A DNA stretch of 64,000 bases from Diplosphaera chodatii (GCA_032358165.1 JAALGY010000012.1:1922001-1986000); one strand, 5' to 3'; positions 12,882 to 25,762 are shown, counted from the first letter of the stretch. Numbers and translations: made by a program. Notes: generated by a model from the letters alone, not told the origin.

Positions 12882-15800
12882 GATATGCTCAGCCGCGCTG
12901 GGCGCTATGCCCGTAACGGCTTTGCTGTGGTGGGTCTCGTGACGATCGGTACTGGGTACGCAGTGACGGCTGCGCAAAAGGTGAGCATACAGACGAGGAT
13001 GCATTGCCTCGCACCCACAGCGCACAGTGCACTGCGGTGGGTCTTGTGGCTCATGCCATATGTGATGCGATGCAGCGCATGCGAAAGGATGCGATGCGGC
13101 TGCCGGACCAGTTTGTGCTGGAGCTGGGTGAGTATCTCCTTGTCAATCAGTAATGCTTGCATTGCGTGCGATGAGGCAGGCGTTCAAATCGTGATGCAGT
13201 GCCAACGGGTGAAGCACGAGTTGCCTTTGCATGGTCAGATCTGGAAACCCAGGAGCTGGTGGAGACCGCTCCCTTTGACCCATTTGCACTGCTTGGCGGA
13301 GCGCCAAAGCGGATGGAGGTGCTGCCTCACTGAGAACTGCACTGCCACCCAGAACAAGCAAATGGCTGCATGTCATATGTGGAGCACCTGATGCATTCAT
13401 CCATCCACTTACGATGCTCATCTGTCCCAATAGTCAAATCTATATCCACCAATGTGTGTGTCAAATGGACGCTGTAGTATTTGTCGAGTGCAGGTGCACA
13501 AGATTGTCAGTGCCCTATCTGAGGCAGCAGATGATGAGCGAGTGAAGGGGCTCATCGCGTATGTGGGCACATCGGCAGCGGGTGCAGGTCTAGCTGTGAC
13601 ACAGGAGCTGCGTGCTGCGGTACAGAGCTTCAGGTGGGCACAGTTGCTGAGTCACGCATCCAAGTGGGAGCCCTTGGAGCCGGGCAGTCTGGCTGAGCGC
13701 TTTGCGGCCAACACCTCACGCCCTGCCATGTCAGTCATTTGCAGACACAATTCGAAGAGCTTGACCACCTGCTTCCGACTGCATGCAGAGAAAAGTCTGC
13801 AGACAGGGCAGCATGCATTGCGTACTCAGATTCGTTTGGAGAGGCAGGCAGCATGGGAACAACTGGCTACTACCTTGCAAGCGCATTCGGCAAGGTAAGC
13901 CTGAGTGATCGACCGAGATACGTGTGCCTCAACCGAGCAACCGAGCAAGGCGGAAGGGCGACTGCAGTGGTGAGTCATGCAAACAGGTGATGGTACAGCC
14001 AACAGGCATGGTCAGCCTTACAGGATTGGCCACTCAGGGGACCTTCGTCCGGAAGCTGCTTGACAAGTGCGAGCTATGGACTCGCCCTCCAGTTGCTTCT
14101 GGCTTTGCAACATTCTATTTCCGCAAGAAGTCCAGGACCAACATGGCTGCACGCCTGCAGTCGATTGCATGCGAGCTGGCGTGAGCTTCCAGTTATGCCC
14201 AATGTTGCAGATGGAGTGTCAGAGGCCAGTTTGTAGCACGGGAGGAGTATAAATCGGCTGTTGAGCAGCTGACTCACGAAAAGTTCAGCCCGCCATCGCG
14301 CATGGCTATGGACAGGTTGTTGACGTCAATGACCGACAGCATCACGCAGGTGCCACGGCAGGTCCAGCTGTGGCATGCTAGCCTCAATGCTGTGCAGTGC
14401 TGAGTGCCCGCTCCTTCCCTTTGCAGCAGCTACGCAAGTAGGCACAGCTGCAGACTCTCTTGCCTGCTGCGAGCAGGGTATCGCACAGTCGCGGGGCCTC
14501 AGCCAGCAGGATGTCGAGGCAGCAATGGATGAGGCACCACTGTTCGCCCGGCGAGCCGTCGACCTCAAGATCCTGGACAGCGCACAATACAGGTGTCAAT
14601 TGCCGACCGCACTGTGATGGTCATGCATGCTCAACCTTGGCAGGGGTGCTGTGTGCTTCACAGCAAAAATGGAGATGCACGGTCTGCTGCAGCCCCATAC
14701 AATATAGTCGGCAGCTTGGCATGACCACAGGGATGAGGCACTGGCAGCAGCAGCAGCTCACATGGACAGCCAAGGGTCCTCACCAGAGCGTGTGTCCCTG
14801 GCGCGCTACCTGCGGGCCGTTGAAGCCAAGAAGGCGGTCGTGCAAGCGATTTGGTCCCACATCACAGTTTGCACGATCATCACGGCAGCTAACCTGAGGC
14901 GCTCCATATTGCATTCAAGACTGGTATGTTCTGCACTGCAGGCCAAGCAGCAGGGCAAGGATGGCCTGGCAGCCATGATGGAAGGCATTTCTGGTGAGAA
15001 GCAAGCAGACAAGGGCCCGCCGGAGGTCGCAGTGGTGCATGCGGAGGGCCTCATACTCGTGGGTAAGGGCCCCCAGCACCACGTCTATCGCTGTTTTGAG
15101 CACTTGTAACTCGTGCCAAGGCAGGGGCAGGCTGCAATGGCAAGCATGTGATCAGATCTCTGTACAGGTGTGATAATGTCAAGCATTCACCGTCCTGCAC
15201 AGGCAACCCTAACAGCCAGCTGCAGAACCGGCCAATCATTGACAGCATCAAGCTGTGCAAGTTACTACGGGACCTGCGCGAGAAGAAGGCCGTCAAGGCT
15301 GTGGTCGTCCGTGTCAACAGTCCTGGTGTGCTCGGCTGCTGTGGACTGTGCTCCAAAAGATGTTGGGTCGACACTTCCTCTCAGTATTACCCTGGGTCTA
15401 GGTCTGTCACCATGGCACAGTCCCAGTCACATGCTGCAAACTATGCGGCTTCATTTGCAGGCGGGTCGGCAGTGGCATCAGACACGATTCACCGCGAAAT
15501 GTTTAACCTGAAGGCAGCCGGTAAGCCGGTGGTTGTCAGCATGGGCAACTATGCCGCTAGTGGCGGGTACTACATAGCCACACCAGCGACACACATCGTG
15601 GCGCAGGTGCACAAACTCCTGATGCAACGCTTCATAAGTCACATTGTGTTCATCAGAGCCGATCAAGACTGTCGAATCAAGTTTCCGCTGACAAGGCAGC
15701 TGTGCTGTGCAGCCTGCTACCATCACTGGCAGCATAGGCGTGATTTTCGGCAAGCTGAACATTGCCGGAGGACTGGACAAGGTTGGATGCCCATCCTTGA

Positions 15801-17030
15801 CATTTTGCTGTGAAACCACCTCGCACCGATCAGTGTCATCCTCAACTTCCTCAAATGTAGCTGGGTTGAACGTGCATCTGCAGGTGGGCATCACCACGGA
15901 TATTGTAGCAAAGGGGCGCAATGCAGCAGCCACATCACCTTTCACGGACTTCACGAAGGAGCAGCTCGTGCAGGTGCAGCATCAGACTGACCAGAGTGGT
16001 TGTTGCTGCATGTACTTCGTTCAGTTACATTGTCCTCCCTTTTGTACGACAAAATCCTCATGATAATGTCCCTGTAATGCATAGCATCTTGACCTTTGTT
16101 GCGGATGGTAAAAACACTGTCCTCTGCCTGGCAGGCGGAGGCCATAACGGACAGCATCTACCGCTTCTTCATGCAGCGGGTGGCAGAGGGCCGTGGCCTT
16201 AGTGCAGAGGCGACGCGCGCAGTTGCCAAGGGCCGCGTATGGTCAGGCAAGTGAACTGCCTTCCTAGTATGACAAGAGTTGGTTGCCATGTAGTGGGCAA
16301 ATGGCCTTGCGGATGTGTGTGGCATGAAATGGTAGCACAGAGGGGCAGGTGCTTACCCTGCTCCTCCCGTCGTGGTGTGTAGGCGCTGATGCGCTGGAGC
16401 ACGGACTGGTTGACAAACTGGGCGGATTGCAGGACGCGATTGTGCTCGCTCGGCAGGAAGCAAAGCTGTCAGAACAGGTGTGACACCAAGTCACGAGAAA
16501 TCAGCTGCTAGAGAACCTGGGTGTGATGAATGATGTGCCCCCAAGCATAGGTCTTGAAGTCATAACATGCTATCTTGCTGTACTGTAAGGAGGGCACCCA
16601 TGGCATATTGCATTGGTGTTTGCATAGTGGTGTCTTCTGATGGCGTACAGCCCGGGCTGGTCATCACAGGCACCTCAATCATGTGACCAATCTGTTCGCA
16701 TTGTCGCAGGAGGCAAAGGTCGTGGACTACCCGAGGCCCAAGCAGCCAGTGGAAGTGCTGCGCAGCCTGATGCGGGGTGAGCCTCTCGAGGTGTCCATCG
16801 CCACGCTAAGGCCCAGCGGCGCGGCAACTGCGCCATTGTCACAGTCGGTAGCTACTGCACTGGCCAGCATTCTCGCAGCCAGCAGCGGCATGTCTGGTGA
16901 CAGCAGCACGTGTGCTGCAGCAGCCCTGGCAGCAGGCGGCGGCGCATGTGCCATCGCATGCGGGCAGCAGGCAGCGGCTGCTGGCAGTCAAGCTGGTCCT
17001 CAGATGGTATGTGATGTCACCGTGAGTTAG
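12882..17030 (+). CDS. sppA: Protease IV / signal peptide peptidase SppA, thylakoid type
   Basis: SppA is a membrane-bound serine protease that degrades signal peptides; the plant form is a light-induced thylakoid enzyme. The first exon (ATG at 12882) has a hydrophobic segment GFAVVGLVTIGTGYAV. Exons then give a first ClpP-like domain (DDERVKGLIAYVG; FGEAGSMGTTGYYLASAFGK; REEYKSAVEQLTHEKFSP), then a linker and a second domain (REKKAVKAVVVRVNSPG; SMGNYAASGGYYIATPA; TITGSIGVIFGKLNIAGG; RVAEGRGLSAEATRAVAKGR; EHGLVDKLGGL). The Lys of YKSAVE and Ser of AASGGYY correspond to the E. coli catalytic Lys209/Ser409 pair, so both catalytic residues are present. The length and two-domain build fit the large 67K form. 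The last exon adds an Ala/Ser-rich tail to the TAG at 17028-17030. A plastid transit peptide is not obvious from the chosen start and may lie in an upstream exon. Confidence 0.85.
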
Positions 17031-18002
17031 CACGGGCAATACTGTCTGTCCGTATCGGAGACTAGCATGGGACGTCAGGATTGCACCTTGTGTCATTGCG
17101 TTCTGAAACCTATCAAGGCGTCTAGAACCTGTGACCTCACCCAAAAGCATGGTTCGCATGCGGATTCAGCAGCTGAGTATTCTCCTGACGGAATGTTGTT
17201 GAGGTTGCGATTCCGTGCTTGTGTGCTTGTTAAGCACATGTCACGGTATCAGCTAGCGGAGCTAAAACATTCGCTGATGTCATCAGGACGCACCAGCTCA
17301 GGGACTGTCCAAAAAGCACTGTGACACATATTGGTATGCAAACATGGTCCCTTTCCGCTGTACCAAGTAGCATTGTTACATACATGGCTGTTGATCGTCG
17401 CTTCTCGTGCACGTGGTTGCTGTATGCATCATTCTGTGCGTTTCGCATTCACACGTATTGTTAACGAACGGCACAGTCAAGCAGGACTGCCCAGCCCTGA
17501 TATATGACCATCTGTTGCAGTTCAACCATGTCTGCCACATCAGCATTACGTCAGCTGCCTTCCAGCTTCCACAATCGCAACTGAGCTGAGATGCAGGTGC
17601 AGCAATGGCCAAAGTGTCGCCAATGGTCAAAGACCACTTGAGTTGCGGCTGTTCTGATAACAGCCCGATGCAGGTAATGCGCTGGGCTGGTGTAACATTA
17701 TCTCTGACGTTGTTGCGAATACCAGTGGCGTGCAGGTTTCCGACACATCCGGTGATCAGTGGTCGTCCTGTTTTCTCACTGCCGCAAGTCAGAAATCAGT
17801 TACGCACACATAGCTTCAGTCGAAACGGACGCTTCTCCGGTGAGGTGTCTGTCTGATCGGTTGCACCTGGGCATGGAGGTCACCACTGCTTCTGCTTGCA
17901 ACACCTGATCCATGCTGGACTCTAGGTGATGCAAATCCTCACCATTGATTGTGTCTCTTTACAGCTGCGGGTGCACAGGATGTAGGGAGCGCCCAAGCAG
18001 CA
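17031..18002. other. Intergenic region between SppA and dioxygenase genes
   Basis: This contains a TGTAA at 17691-17695 that could end the SppA transcript. An ORF at 17605-17856 shows no family resemblance. An upstream non-coding or transit-peptide exon of the dioxygenase gene could lie here, but I cannot place it. Confidence 0.4.
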
Positions 18003-19764
18003 ATGGCCGACCAAGCATACATTGCAGAGCCACTGCCGGGATCATCATTTGGTGCAGAAGTGCGCAACTTCTCGCTGACACAGCCAATGGATCCTGACAT
18101 GGTTGACCGCATCAGGCAGGACGTCACCAGGTATGCTGATTTGGGAGGTCTGCTGCCACCCTGCTGCTCTGACACACCTCAGAATTGATGGCAAGCCCGG
18201 ATACAATTTCTGCATTGCCCGCTGACGGTTGGAGGCGAATTGCAGGCATCAGGTCGTGGTATTCAGGGACCAAGGCATCGTGAGCGGGGAGGACCAGGTA
18301 AGTTGCCAACGCAAGATGCTTGACTGGAGCATGTTTCCGTGTCCAATGACAGCTGCCCATATGGCGGGCTACTGCCTCTGCATGGTCTTCCTGCTGCTCG
18401 TCGTTGGTGCAGGTGCGCATCAGCCGCTGGTTCGGGGAGCTGGAGTCCACATTCTACAAGCACCCTCACAGCCCGCACCCCGATGTCTTCAGGGTCAGCA
18501 ACGACCGGCAGCATGGTTGCACAGGTCTGCTCCTGCGTGTCCCCATGGACGAATCACTCAGTGCAGCATCGCATTGCACGGGGTTTGACCCTACGGTGTG
18601 ATGCCTTGCAGGGGTGGGTCGAACAGGCTGGCACATCGATGGCTCCTTCATGCAGAAGCCCTTTGGGTACTCGATCTATCACATCTGGAGGTATGCTGGC
18701 GCCTTCTGCACTGGCAAGTACTGCAGCCTGCAAGACACACGATCAATAGTACCTAACCAAAATTCATGATGAAACATGCCACAGTGTGCCAAAAGCGGGT
18801 TCCACAGTGTTTGCGTCACTGCCCGGCCTAGTACAGGCAAGTGCTGCACATGAACGCAGCTTCTTCTATCACAGTTTTCAGCATACAGTAGGCGCGTGCC
18901 GCATGTGCATTGGGCAGACGCTTGATGGTGCGTTGTGGCCAATTGAACCTCGGCCTTGTTCCAAGATAACACAAAACCAGGCATGCTTTCGTGTCTAGAA
19001 CAGGCGATACCAGAGGAGCAGCGGCAGAAGTGGGACCGTCTGTGGCCAGTCAGCGACCGACGCTCTGGTGTTGTGCACCCGCTCATCTATAAGCATCCTG
19101 TGACTGGCCGCCAGACCATGTGTTTCCACACAGGTTTGGTCCACTGCGTGTGAACACTGCATTGAGTGCACCTCAAGTAGCCAGCAGATGTGCAATGGCA
19201 TGCGCTTTCCGTATCTGCAACTGCAGCTCAAACATTCACAGTGAAACCTTCCAGCATGTCATGCAGGCATGATTGATACTTTCCTGTGGGACAAGGACAC
19301 GCCCCAACAACGGCAGGCCACGCCTCTAGAGACTGTGCAAATCCTTGACGAGATCGACAGGTGTGTGATCGATGCCAACAGCTGCCCTGCTGATTAGTTT
19401 GTGTGGTTGGACTGAATTGAACGAGGACAGCCACAGGTGATTGCTGCAGGGTGTTTCGGGGTCCACTGGGGCACAGCACCCAGTATGAGCATGTGTGGCA
19501 GCCAGGCGACTTCATCATCGGGTTGAGGGTCACCCATGCATGTGCCGCAACGTGTCTGCCGGTTTTGGCATATGGAAGCCGCGAGGTCTACAGGAGCTGA
19601 CATGCTGATTGTTTGTTTGCAGCGACAATCTGGCAGTTGCACATGAGGCGCATCCATCCACGCAGCTCCCAGTGTCCAAAGTGGGCCTGCGCATCATGCA
19701 CCGCTGCACCGTTGCTGGGACGTACGATTTGGCTAAGAAGTATCCAGTCCAAGCCGCAGCATAA
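18003..19764 (+). CDS. TauD/TfdA-family Fe(II)/2-oxoglutarate dioxygenase
   Basis: Family members hydroxylate small acids such as taurine, using Fe(II), O2 and 2-oxoglutarate. The start is ATG at 18003 (MADQAYIAEPL). Exons give SSFGAEVRNFSL, HQVVVFRDQGI, FGELESTFYKHP, GRTGWHIDGSFMQ, PKAGSTVFASLPGL, RRSGVVHPLIYKHPVTGRQ, STQYEHVWQPGDFIIG, DNLAVAHEAHP and GLRIMHRCTVAGTYD, ending at TAA 19762-19764. His and Asp of WHIDGSF and the His of AVAHEA form the expected 2-His-1-carboxylate iron site. The Arg of LRIMHR is the expected 2-oxoglutarate ligand. All catalytic residues are thus present. The substrate cannot be deduced. The frame is open upstream of the ATG to an acceptor near 17965, so an earlier exon is possible. 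Confidence 0.85.
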
Positions 19765-20021
19765 CGGGCGTGCTGCATGGAGAGGGTTTGAGAGCGTGTT
19801 AGTGGTTCAACGTTGCATAGCGACAGCAGGAATATCTCGGGGTTTACTAGACTGTTGTGCTACCACATACAGTTTTGCATTCAAAAGCGAGCACGATGAA
19901 CCCCTCTGCGGTTCATAAGCAGCTTCATGGGGATCTTCAGCTGCACTCGCACATCTCGAGTTGCACCCCAATTTACGCCACCGAGCCTCTAAATGATGGG
20001 TGTGGCCCTTTGCTCGCTCTG

Positions 20022-20759
20022 TCACTTGCGGCCTTCACACAGAATCAGGTGGTACCTATGCAGTAGAAGCGCCCCATCAAGGACACATCGGGCCGGTGTA
20101 AGGCGTGTATAAGGCTCCGTAAAAGCTGCCAAATTGCCGTGCATCAATGCAGCAGCAGTCGAGCCGCACCCAAATTGCGTTTTGACAGGTGCCTGTGTCA
20201 TCTCGCCCACCTGCATAGGTGTGCAGGTGCTGAGCTTGTTTTTGGCACATCTACATCAACATGCTTCAGTAATGTACAATGCAGCACAGGTGGTGCTGAC
20301 CCCGAGTTTGAATGCAGCATCTGCAAAGGCGCCAACGACATCCTGCCGTGTTTTCCAGCCGAGGGCACCGCCTTGCCGTGCTTTGTCCTCCGACATCTGA
20401 GATGCGACCTGCGGCACGTACCGTCGAAGCTGTTTGCATTAGCAGATCACGCACTGCATGATCAGTGTTCGTCTTTGAGCAGCCTGTACCTGACTGAACT
20501 GCTCGCCAGCCTGGATCTTGCCGAGCGCCTCCATGATCTGTTGGTTGACAGAGAGCAGTCATTGCATCCTTTCTCATTGCTGTGTCGATACTGTACCACG
20601 CAATCATGGGTGCAGCATCGCTGGCCTGACAGATTGCACCCGCACCTTCGAGTGCTTCTCACACAGGATATGCCTGACGTTGACATGCGTAGCTGGCTTT
20701 GGGGCCTTTGCATCTCCGCTACTGTCAGACTTCGATGCATCCCCTTTCTTCTTGCCCAT
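20022..20759 (-). CDS. PIN4: Parvulin-type peptidyl-prolyl isomerase, PIN4/Par14-like
   Basis: Parvulins catalyse cis-trans isomerisation of prolyl bonds; the PIN4 class acts in nucleus, cytosol or mitochondria without phosphate specificity. The ATG is at 20757-20759. Exon 1 carries a Lys-rich basic leader ([15 protein letters not shown]) then [13 protein letters not shown]. Later exons give [36 protein letters not shown] and [14 protein letters not shown]. The final junction TTTGG/GTACCAC restores [12 protein letters not shown] before TGA at 20022. These are the parvulin landmarks in order: RHIL, the SED-like segment, GG.LGW, F..AAF.L, and the C-terminal FGYH. The length of about 120 residues fits PIN4, and the lack of a WW domain separates it from Pin1. 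The gene is convergent with the dioxygenase gene. Confidence 0.88.
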
Positions 20760-21448
20760 GCTGCTACGTGTATTCTACTACACCGATGAAGCCATCACTT
20801 GCAGCAGTTCAACAGTGCGTGCCGGCACCGGTCCAACATGAGTATGGCAACAATTCGCAATGATGTGCAGATATCACGGAATACAGATCAGGCTTGAGCA
20901 TGTTGACAAGTTACAATAATTGTCAGCAAGTTGCCTGCACATTGGCAACAGTCACCGTCCTGGACGCAGGACACAGGTGCTGTTGCATGGGGGACACTCA
21001 ATGCATAACCCGGTTGACAGGCGTGCCCAGGCAGATGGATGCAAATCAGCCATTTCCGCGACACATGACGTTCACTTTGTTTTCAGCATATGCGCGGCTG
21101 TCAGTGCTGTGACTTGCCAAGCGCTGGCGGTCATTTAGATTATGCTATGGTGAATGGATGGGACGAAATCATCAGCTGAGTGTCAGACAGGCTCAGCGCC
21201 CGATTAACATTGGTCGAGCGTGAGTGCATGGTCGAACAACGATCTGCCTGTTGATAGCGGATGTTGAAAGAACAGTTGAAAAGAAAGGTGCAGTGTGGGC
21301 TCGGGCAGCGCCCTTGTAGCATGGGCCCATGATACTGAGGCTGACGGCACCAACAGCAAGTCAGCGTGTGCTGAAAGCTTAAGACACCTCGCAGCTGCCG
21401 TCGAGGTTGGCGATCTGCTGTTTTGACGATCGGCAGCCGTTTTGAGTC
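20760..21448. promoter_or_regulatory. Divergent promoter region (PIN4 / LPAT)
   Basis: These 689 bases separate two divergent start codons. Only short ORFs without family resemblance are present; the region presumably holds both promoters and 5' UTRs. Confidence 0.4.
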
Positions 21449-23746
21449 ATGGCATCGCCGGCCCGGCGTGCCCAGAAGATGGCACGGCGGGTGCTGGACC
21501 TGCCAGCATTCCTCCTGGCGGTCTTCTTCATGTACTGGAGCGTGCCGTTCGGCATGCTGCTTGGACAGATCCGGACGTTGAAGTTCACGGGGTCACGCAA
21601 TGATGCATATGGCTGGTGAGTGCTGCCTATTGTAGGTGCGGATCATGTGTTGACTGACTCCCTGGCAAGCCTGCTCCGCAGCAGAGACACAAAGCCTGCT
21701 CCGCAGCAGAGACACTACCGTGTCGTGCAACTGCAGGGGCCGGGGTCTGCAGCAGCTGTTTGGCATCAAGCTCAGGCAGGTGCCCGGTCCAAAGCTCTAC
21801 AAAGGAGGCCCCTGCATCTGGTTGGTGAGTAATGTAACGGTAATGGTTCAGGCTAGGAGCCTGATCCAGCTTGAAAAGGATTGTTTGTTCGTCACCTTTT
21901 TCGTCTTCCAGGCTGAGTATCGTGTGTGCGTCTTGCTCACGCAGTGCAATCACAGGTCCTGGGCAGACTTCTTCGTTGATGTGCTCACAACTCAGGGCGA
22001 TTCACAAATGCTCAGCAGGTGCAATAACTGCATGTGTCCTCCAGCCCCTGAGTGCAAGGTTGTTGCTCTGTGATCTCTGTTCGTGGCAGGAGATGCAGCG
22101 GCAGCATGCTGGGTTTTGTCTTCCTGCAGGATGGCGGTGGCATTGGTGTTCCCAATGTTCATGTTTTCAGTGGTCATCATCCGCAGCGTCATTCTGTTCA
22201 AACGCGGCGCCATCAAGGACAAGGAGGTGCAGCTTCGGCAGTGCGTTCAGGCCTCGAGAGCATATGGTGCCATTCAGGGGCTATACTAAGAAACCCTTAT
22301 GAGACGGCCATAACCATGGCTCTGTGCCTGTTCAGTATCCTGCTCAATGGTATATCTCGATGTGCCGCAGGCGTTCAACTCCATGGTGGACAGGATGATG
22401 GCGCGGTCGCCCGTCAATGGCCTGAATGTGTACCCAGAAGGTGGGTCAGCCAGCAAGTGAGGTCTGCGGAGGGCTGTTCCTACATCCACTCAGTGATCGC
22501 CGATGCCCGAACATGGTGTGCTGACGGCAAGCAGGCAGCAGGCCCCTGTTACAACCTGACCCTACACCGTGCCCACATTGCCACACAGGCCATAGGAGCA
22601 CGAGGCCGCACTCGCTGCCGCTGCGGAGGGGCATGCTGCACTATGCGTACAGCCGGCAGCTGCCGGTGCAGATCGTGGTGACGGATGGCAAGGAGGCGGT
22701 CATCTCTGAGAAGCACATGTCTGCGCACTTTGGCCAAACGCTGCTCGTCGGCTACAGCGATGTCATTCGCTCCACGGTGCGGGCTCCTGTCATCGCATCC
22801 ACGGTCGCGTTGACGGGTCTGCAGCGTGTTCAATGCATAGCGATGGCACAATATCTTTAGGACGGTCTGCCGCATACATGCGACAGATGATCTCATACGC
22901 TCACACGTACAGGACTTTGCCACTGCCGACGACTTCTTCGAGGCGATCCTGGAGGCATGGCATGCCGAGTGGCAGCGCGTGTACGGGTTCGACTGGGCGC
23001 AGTCACAGCCATTTGAGGACGGCGGCGTGGACTATGACGTGTTCTACACCCCAAGCATCAAAATCCTATCTGTCCTGTCCCAAGGTACCGTATCTGACAC
23101 CGTTCATCGTGACCTGGTGTTCCTGAGCATCAGCGCAGATGCGTCTCTGCCACACGTGCAATGCTCTTCCAGATCTGATAGGGGCTGCTTCCAGGGTGTG
23201 CACAAGTACATCCGGCGGCTTGAGTGTCGCTATGAGCTACTCTGGGAATTTGCAGCTGCTGTATTCTGCAGGCGCATCCATGGTGGTTTTCATAGCCACC
23301 CTGTACTTCTCCTGCCGGCTAGTCATCTGGGTGCTGCGCGTCTCTGGGGAGTGGGGGTGGACTGTCGGCCTGCTGCTGGTGCTGTGGTGTGCTGCGTCCC
23401 TGCTGAACGCATGCCGCACGATGTCGCCACCCCAGAACCGCCCGCCGCTCAAGGTAAGCTTTATCAAGCACATGGTGGTCAAGCTTGACAAGTGGTTCTG
23501 TCCATGCTGCAGGTGCCCAGTCACTTTCCTGCTGGCTGACCTGCATAATTGCTACACCTATCGCAGGCGGACCCAGTCACATGGTCAGGGTCTCAACCGG
23601 CAGCTCCTGTGCGGCAGCCACCAGCGGACAGCACTGCGGCAGTGGGGTCCCTCGCCAATGGCCGCGCACACTCTGGCGGCATGCCAGGCAGCACGGCAGT
23701 GAAGCGGTCCAGCTCAAACAACCTGGCAGCGGCGGATATCTCTTGA
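21449..23746 (+). CDS. 1-acyl-glycerol-3-phosphate acyltransferase (LPAT)-like, ER membrane
   Basis: LPATs acylate lysophosphatidic acid to phosphatidic acid in glycerolipid synthesis. The ATG at 21449 opens MASPARRAQK, followed by a membrane segment (FLLAVFFMYWSVPFGMLLG). The next exons give GPKLYKGGPCIWL and VCVLLTQCNHRSWADFFVD, whose N-H-R-S-W-A-D is the HX4D catalytic motif. They continue with a second hydrophobic stretch (ALVFPMFMFSVVIIRSVIL) and NSMVDRMMAR. The junction CCAGAAG/GCCATAGG restores NVYPEGHRSTRP, the PEG-type glycerol-phosphate motif in its EGHRS form (as in plant ER LPAT2). After FEAILEAWHAEWQRVYGFDW come two more hydrophobic segments and a Ser/Pro-rich tail to the stop at 23744-23746. 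This fits the plant LPAT2/LPEAT-like class; the acceptor lipid is not proven. Confidence 0.8.
21667..21715 (+). repeat. Two-copy 25-bp tandem repeat inside an LPAT intron
   Basis: The 24-base unit AAGCCTGCTCCGCAGCAGAG+ACAC occurs at 21667-21690 and again, identically, at 21692-21715. It lies between the first and second LPAT exons. Confidence 0.9.
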
Positions 23747-24018
23747 CGCTTTGGGTCTCCCCATGGTTGCACAATGGCTTCAGCTGCAGGAGGCGATGGT
23801 TTCAGCGGGCTGCAGGGGACACTGACTCAGTCGACACCGTCATAGACACGTAGACTGATCTGAAGGATGAGAGTGGCATTGTGAGCGGTGTACGATGTGT
23901 GGCAAGCTGTCGGGTGACGGCTGTTCAGAGCAAGATCCTGCTATAAATACTGACTGGCGACATTGCCTGTTGTTGCTTTGAGCCTGTTTGGAGCATCGCA
24001 CAGTCTACAGAATAAACA

Positions 24019-24023
24019 TGTAA
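24019..24023 (+). other. TGTAA poly(A) signal candidate for LPAT gene
   Basis: TGTAA lies about 270 bases after the LPAT stop and before the convergent coiled-coil gene ends at 24232. The stretch 23747-24231 holds no other feature I can support. Confidence 0.5.
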
Positions 24024-24231
24024 GTATATACGGTACTTGGTGCTAGCTGAAGCATGATCAGGGACTGTACAGCTGCTGTGTTGTTCATAGGGCGCATCAC
24101 CTGTGTGTCATATGCAGCAGTGCACCGCACCGCTTGCTATGCTTGGCATGGTGACGCTACTACACTTCGAGACTCCTACTGCTGGCAAGAGCAAAATTAT
24201 TTCCCCAGATTACACTGCAGCTCTCTCACAA

Positions 24232-25762
24232 TCACATGTCAAACCCCTGGAATGCGCCTCGCGGCGTAGCTAATGATGCGGCTGGGGGTACTCTGCTCGG
24301 CCGTGTTCCTCTGCCACTGCCAGGGCTCCCCGTCCTGCGGGGGCCGCCCACACCGATGTGCCTTGCCCGCGCCGCGGCCGCCTGCTCGCGTGCCTTCACG
24401 GACGCCGCTGCCTCGTCGGCACTCTGCTGGTCTGCTGCACCATTATCGCTGCCGCTGGCAGCGGGTGCTGCCGCCTGAGCAGCGTCCTGCGCTGTGTCAC
24501 CTGCTGCCTGCCCCGCAGGCTGTCCTGCGGTCGCACCGCCTGCCACGACGGTGTCGGCAGCGTTGGCAGCTGCTGCTTCCCCTGCCGCGACCTCTGCAAT
24601 GCGCTGCTGCAGCTCTGCTGTCGCCTGCAGGAAACACAGACGCTGGCTCAGGTGGTTGTCGGCCCTCTTTCAGGGTTACTCAATGCTCAGCTACATGCTG
24701 CACCACAGGCTGCACAACAGTGTTCTCTGCGCACGACTGGCTGCAGACTACAGCGTTCGGATTCTCGCTCCCTGTCCTTGACACCCCACCTCAGGGCCAC
24801 CGGTTGGGGCATTGAGCTGTTCCAGTCGCCGCGTCAGGGCCTCCAGTTTCTGCAGTTGTGCGTGCGCCGATTGCTGCACCTGCACGACGGCGAAGGGCTC
24901 CAACATAAATGCAGCACTTCCATCACTGGCATGCATACCCGCTTGCAAGGTGCCATGCGCAAGGTCTGCTGTGCAGCGTCATGTCGACTGTCTCTACACC
25001 GCATATGTGTGCAAATGCGTGCACTGCGGTGTACCAGGAGGTTCAGCTCCTGGCAGAGGAGGTCCTTTGCCCGCTCCTCCGCTGCCAGACGCTCCGCTGC
25101 CGTGTCTGCCACCTGTGTAGCATGCAGCCGAAGTGTGCTGTGCGCCCATGCTCAGCTGTCAATGACGGCGCGACTGACAGGTCTGCCTGCAGCACCCCGC
25201 TCCACCACACTTGATAACATCTGCACCTTCTGAGCGGCCTGCGCATCCACGCGTGCTGATACGATGCGGTCTGTTTGGGCTTCGATTTTGCGCCTCAGCA
25301 TCTCCAGCGCTGACCGCTTTGGACCGCTGGTGAGCTTGAGCTGTGGTGCCGACACACATGGTCAGCGCCAGCTTTGCATGCAGGTATTTACAACCACAAA
25401 TGCTTTTGTCGGTAGAAACATCGACAACCGAGCCTGCACCTGCAACTGGAGGCCCTGCAACTCCTTCTCGACGCCCTGAATTCTCGCATAGTTCTGGGCA
25501 ATGACGCTGCATGACCGATAACAGGATCAGGCATGGCATGGATCGATACGAGACATATCCGATGCACACCACTTGAGGTTGATGCAAGCGCTCACTTCTG
25601 CAGCTCCCGTTCTTTGAGCTCGATGAACTTCTCCGTGGCATTGACCCCACGCAGGCGCTCTCCTGCTTCCGCCCAAGTCTGTTCTGCTCTGATCGCCAGC
25701 TCTGCTGACGCCTGCGGACCCAGCTCTGCAATGCTCTGAGGAGCCTCTGAAACCTCTACCAT
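24232..25762 (-). CDS. Coiled-coil protein of unknown function
   Basis: The ATG at 25762 begins MVEVSEAPQSIAELGPQ. Exons join in phase: KFIELKERELQK, VIAQNYARIQGVEKELQGLQ, SALEMLRRKIEAQTDRIV, AERLAAEERAKDLLCQELN, HAQLQKLEALTRRLEQLN, and a final exon beginning TAELQQRIAEVA. That last exon runs into an Ala/Gly/Gln-rich region and a basic GVGGPRRTGSPGSGRG stretch, ending FQGFDM at TGA 24232-24234. The protein is of about 300 residues, largely helical, with a disordered C-terminus. The KLEALTRRLEQLN segment faintly recalls the KLE.LCREL core of taxilins, but that is weak. No membrane segment or enzymatic motif is seen. Confidence 0.6.
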
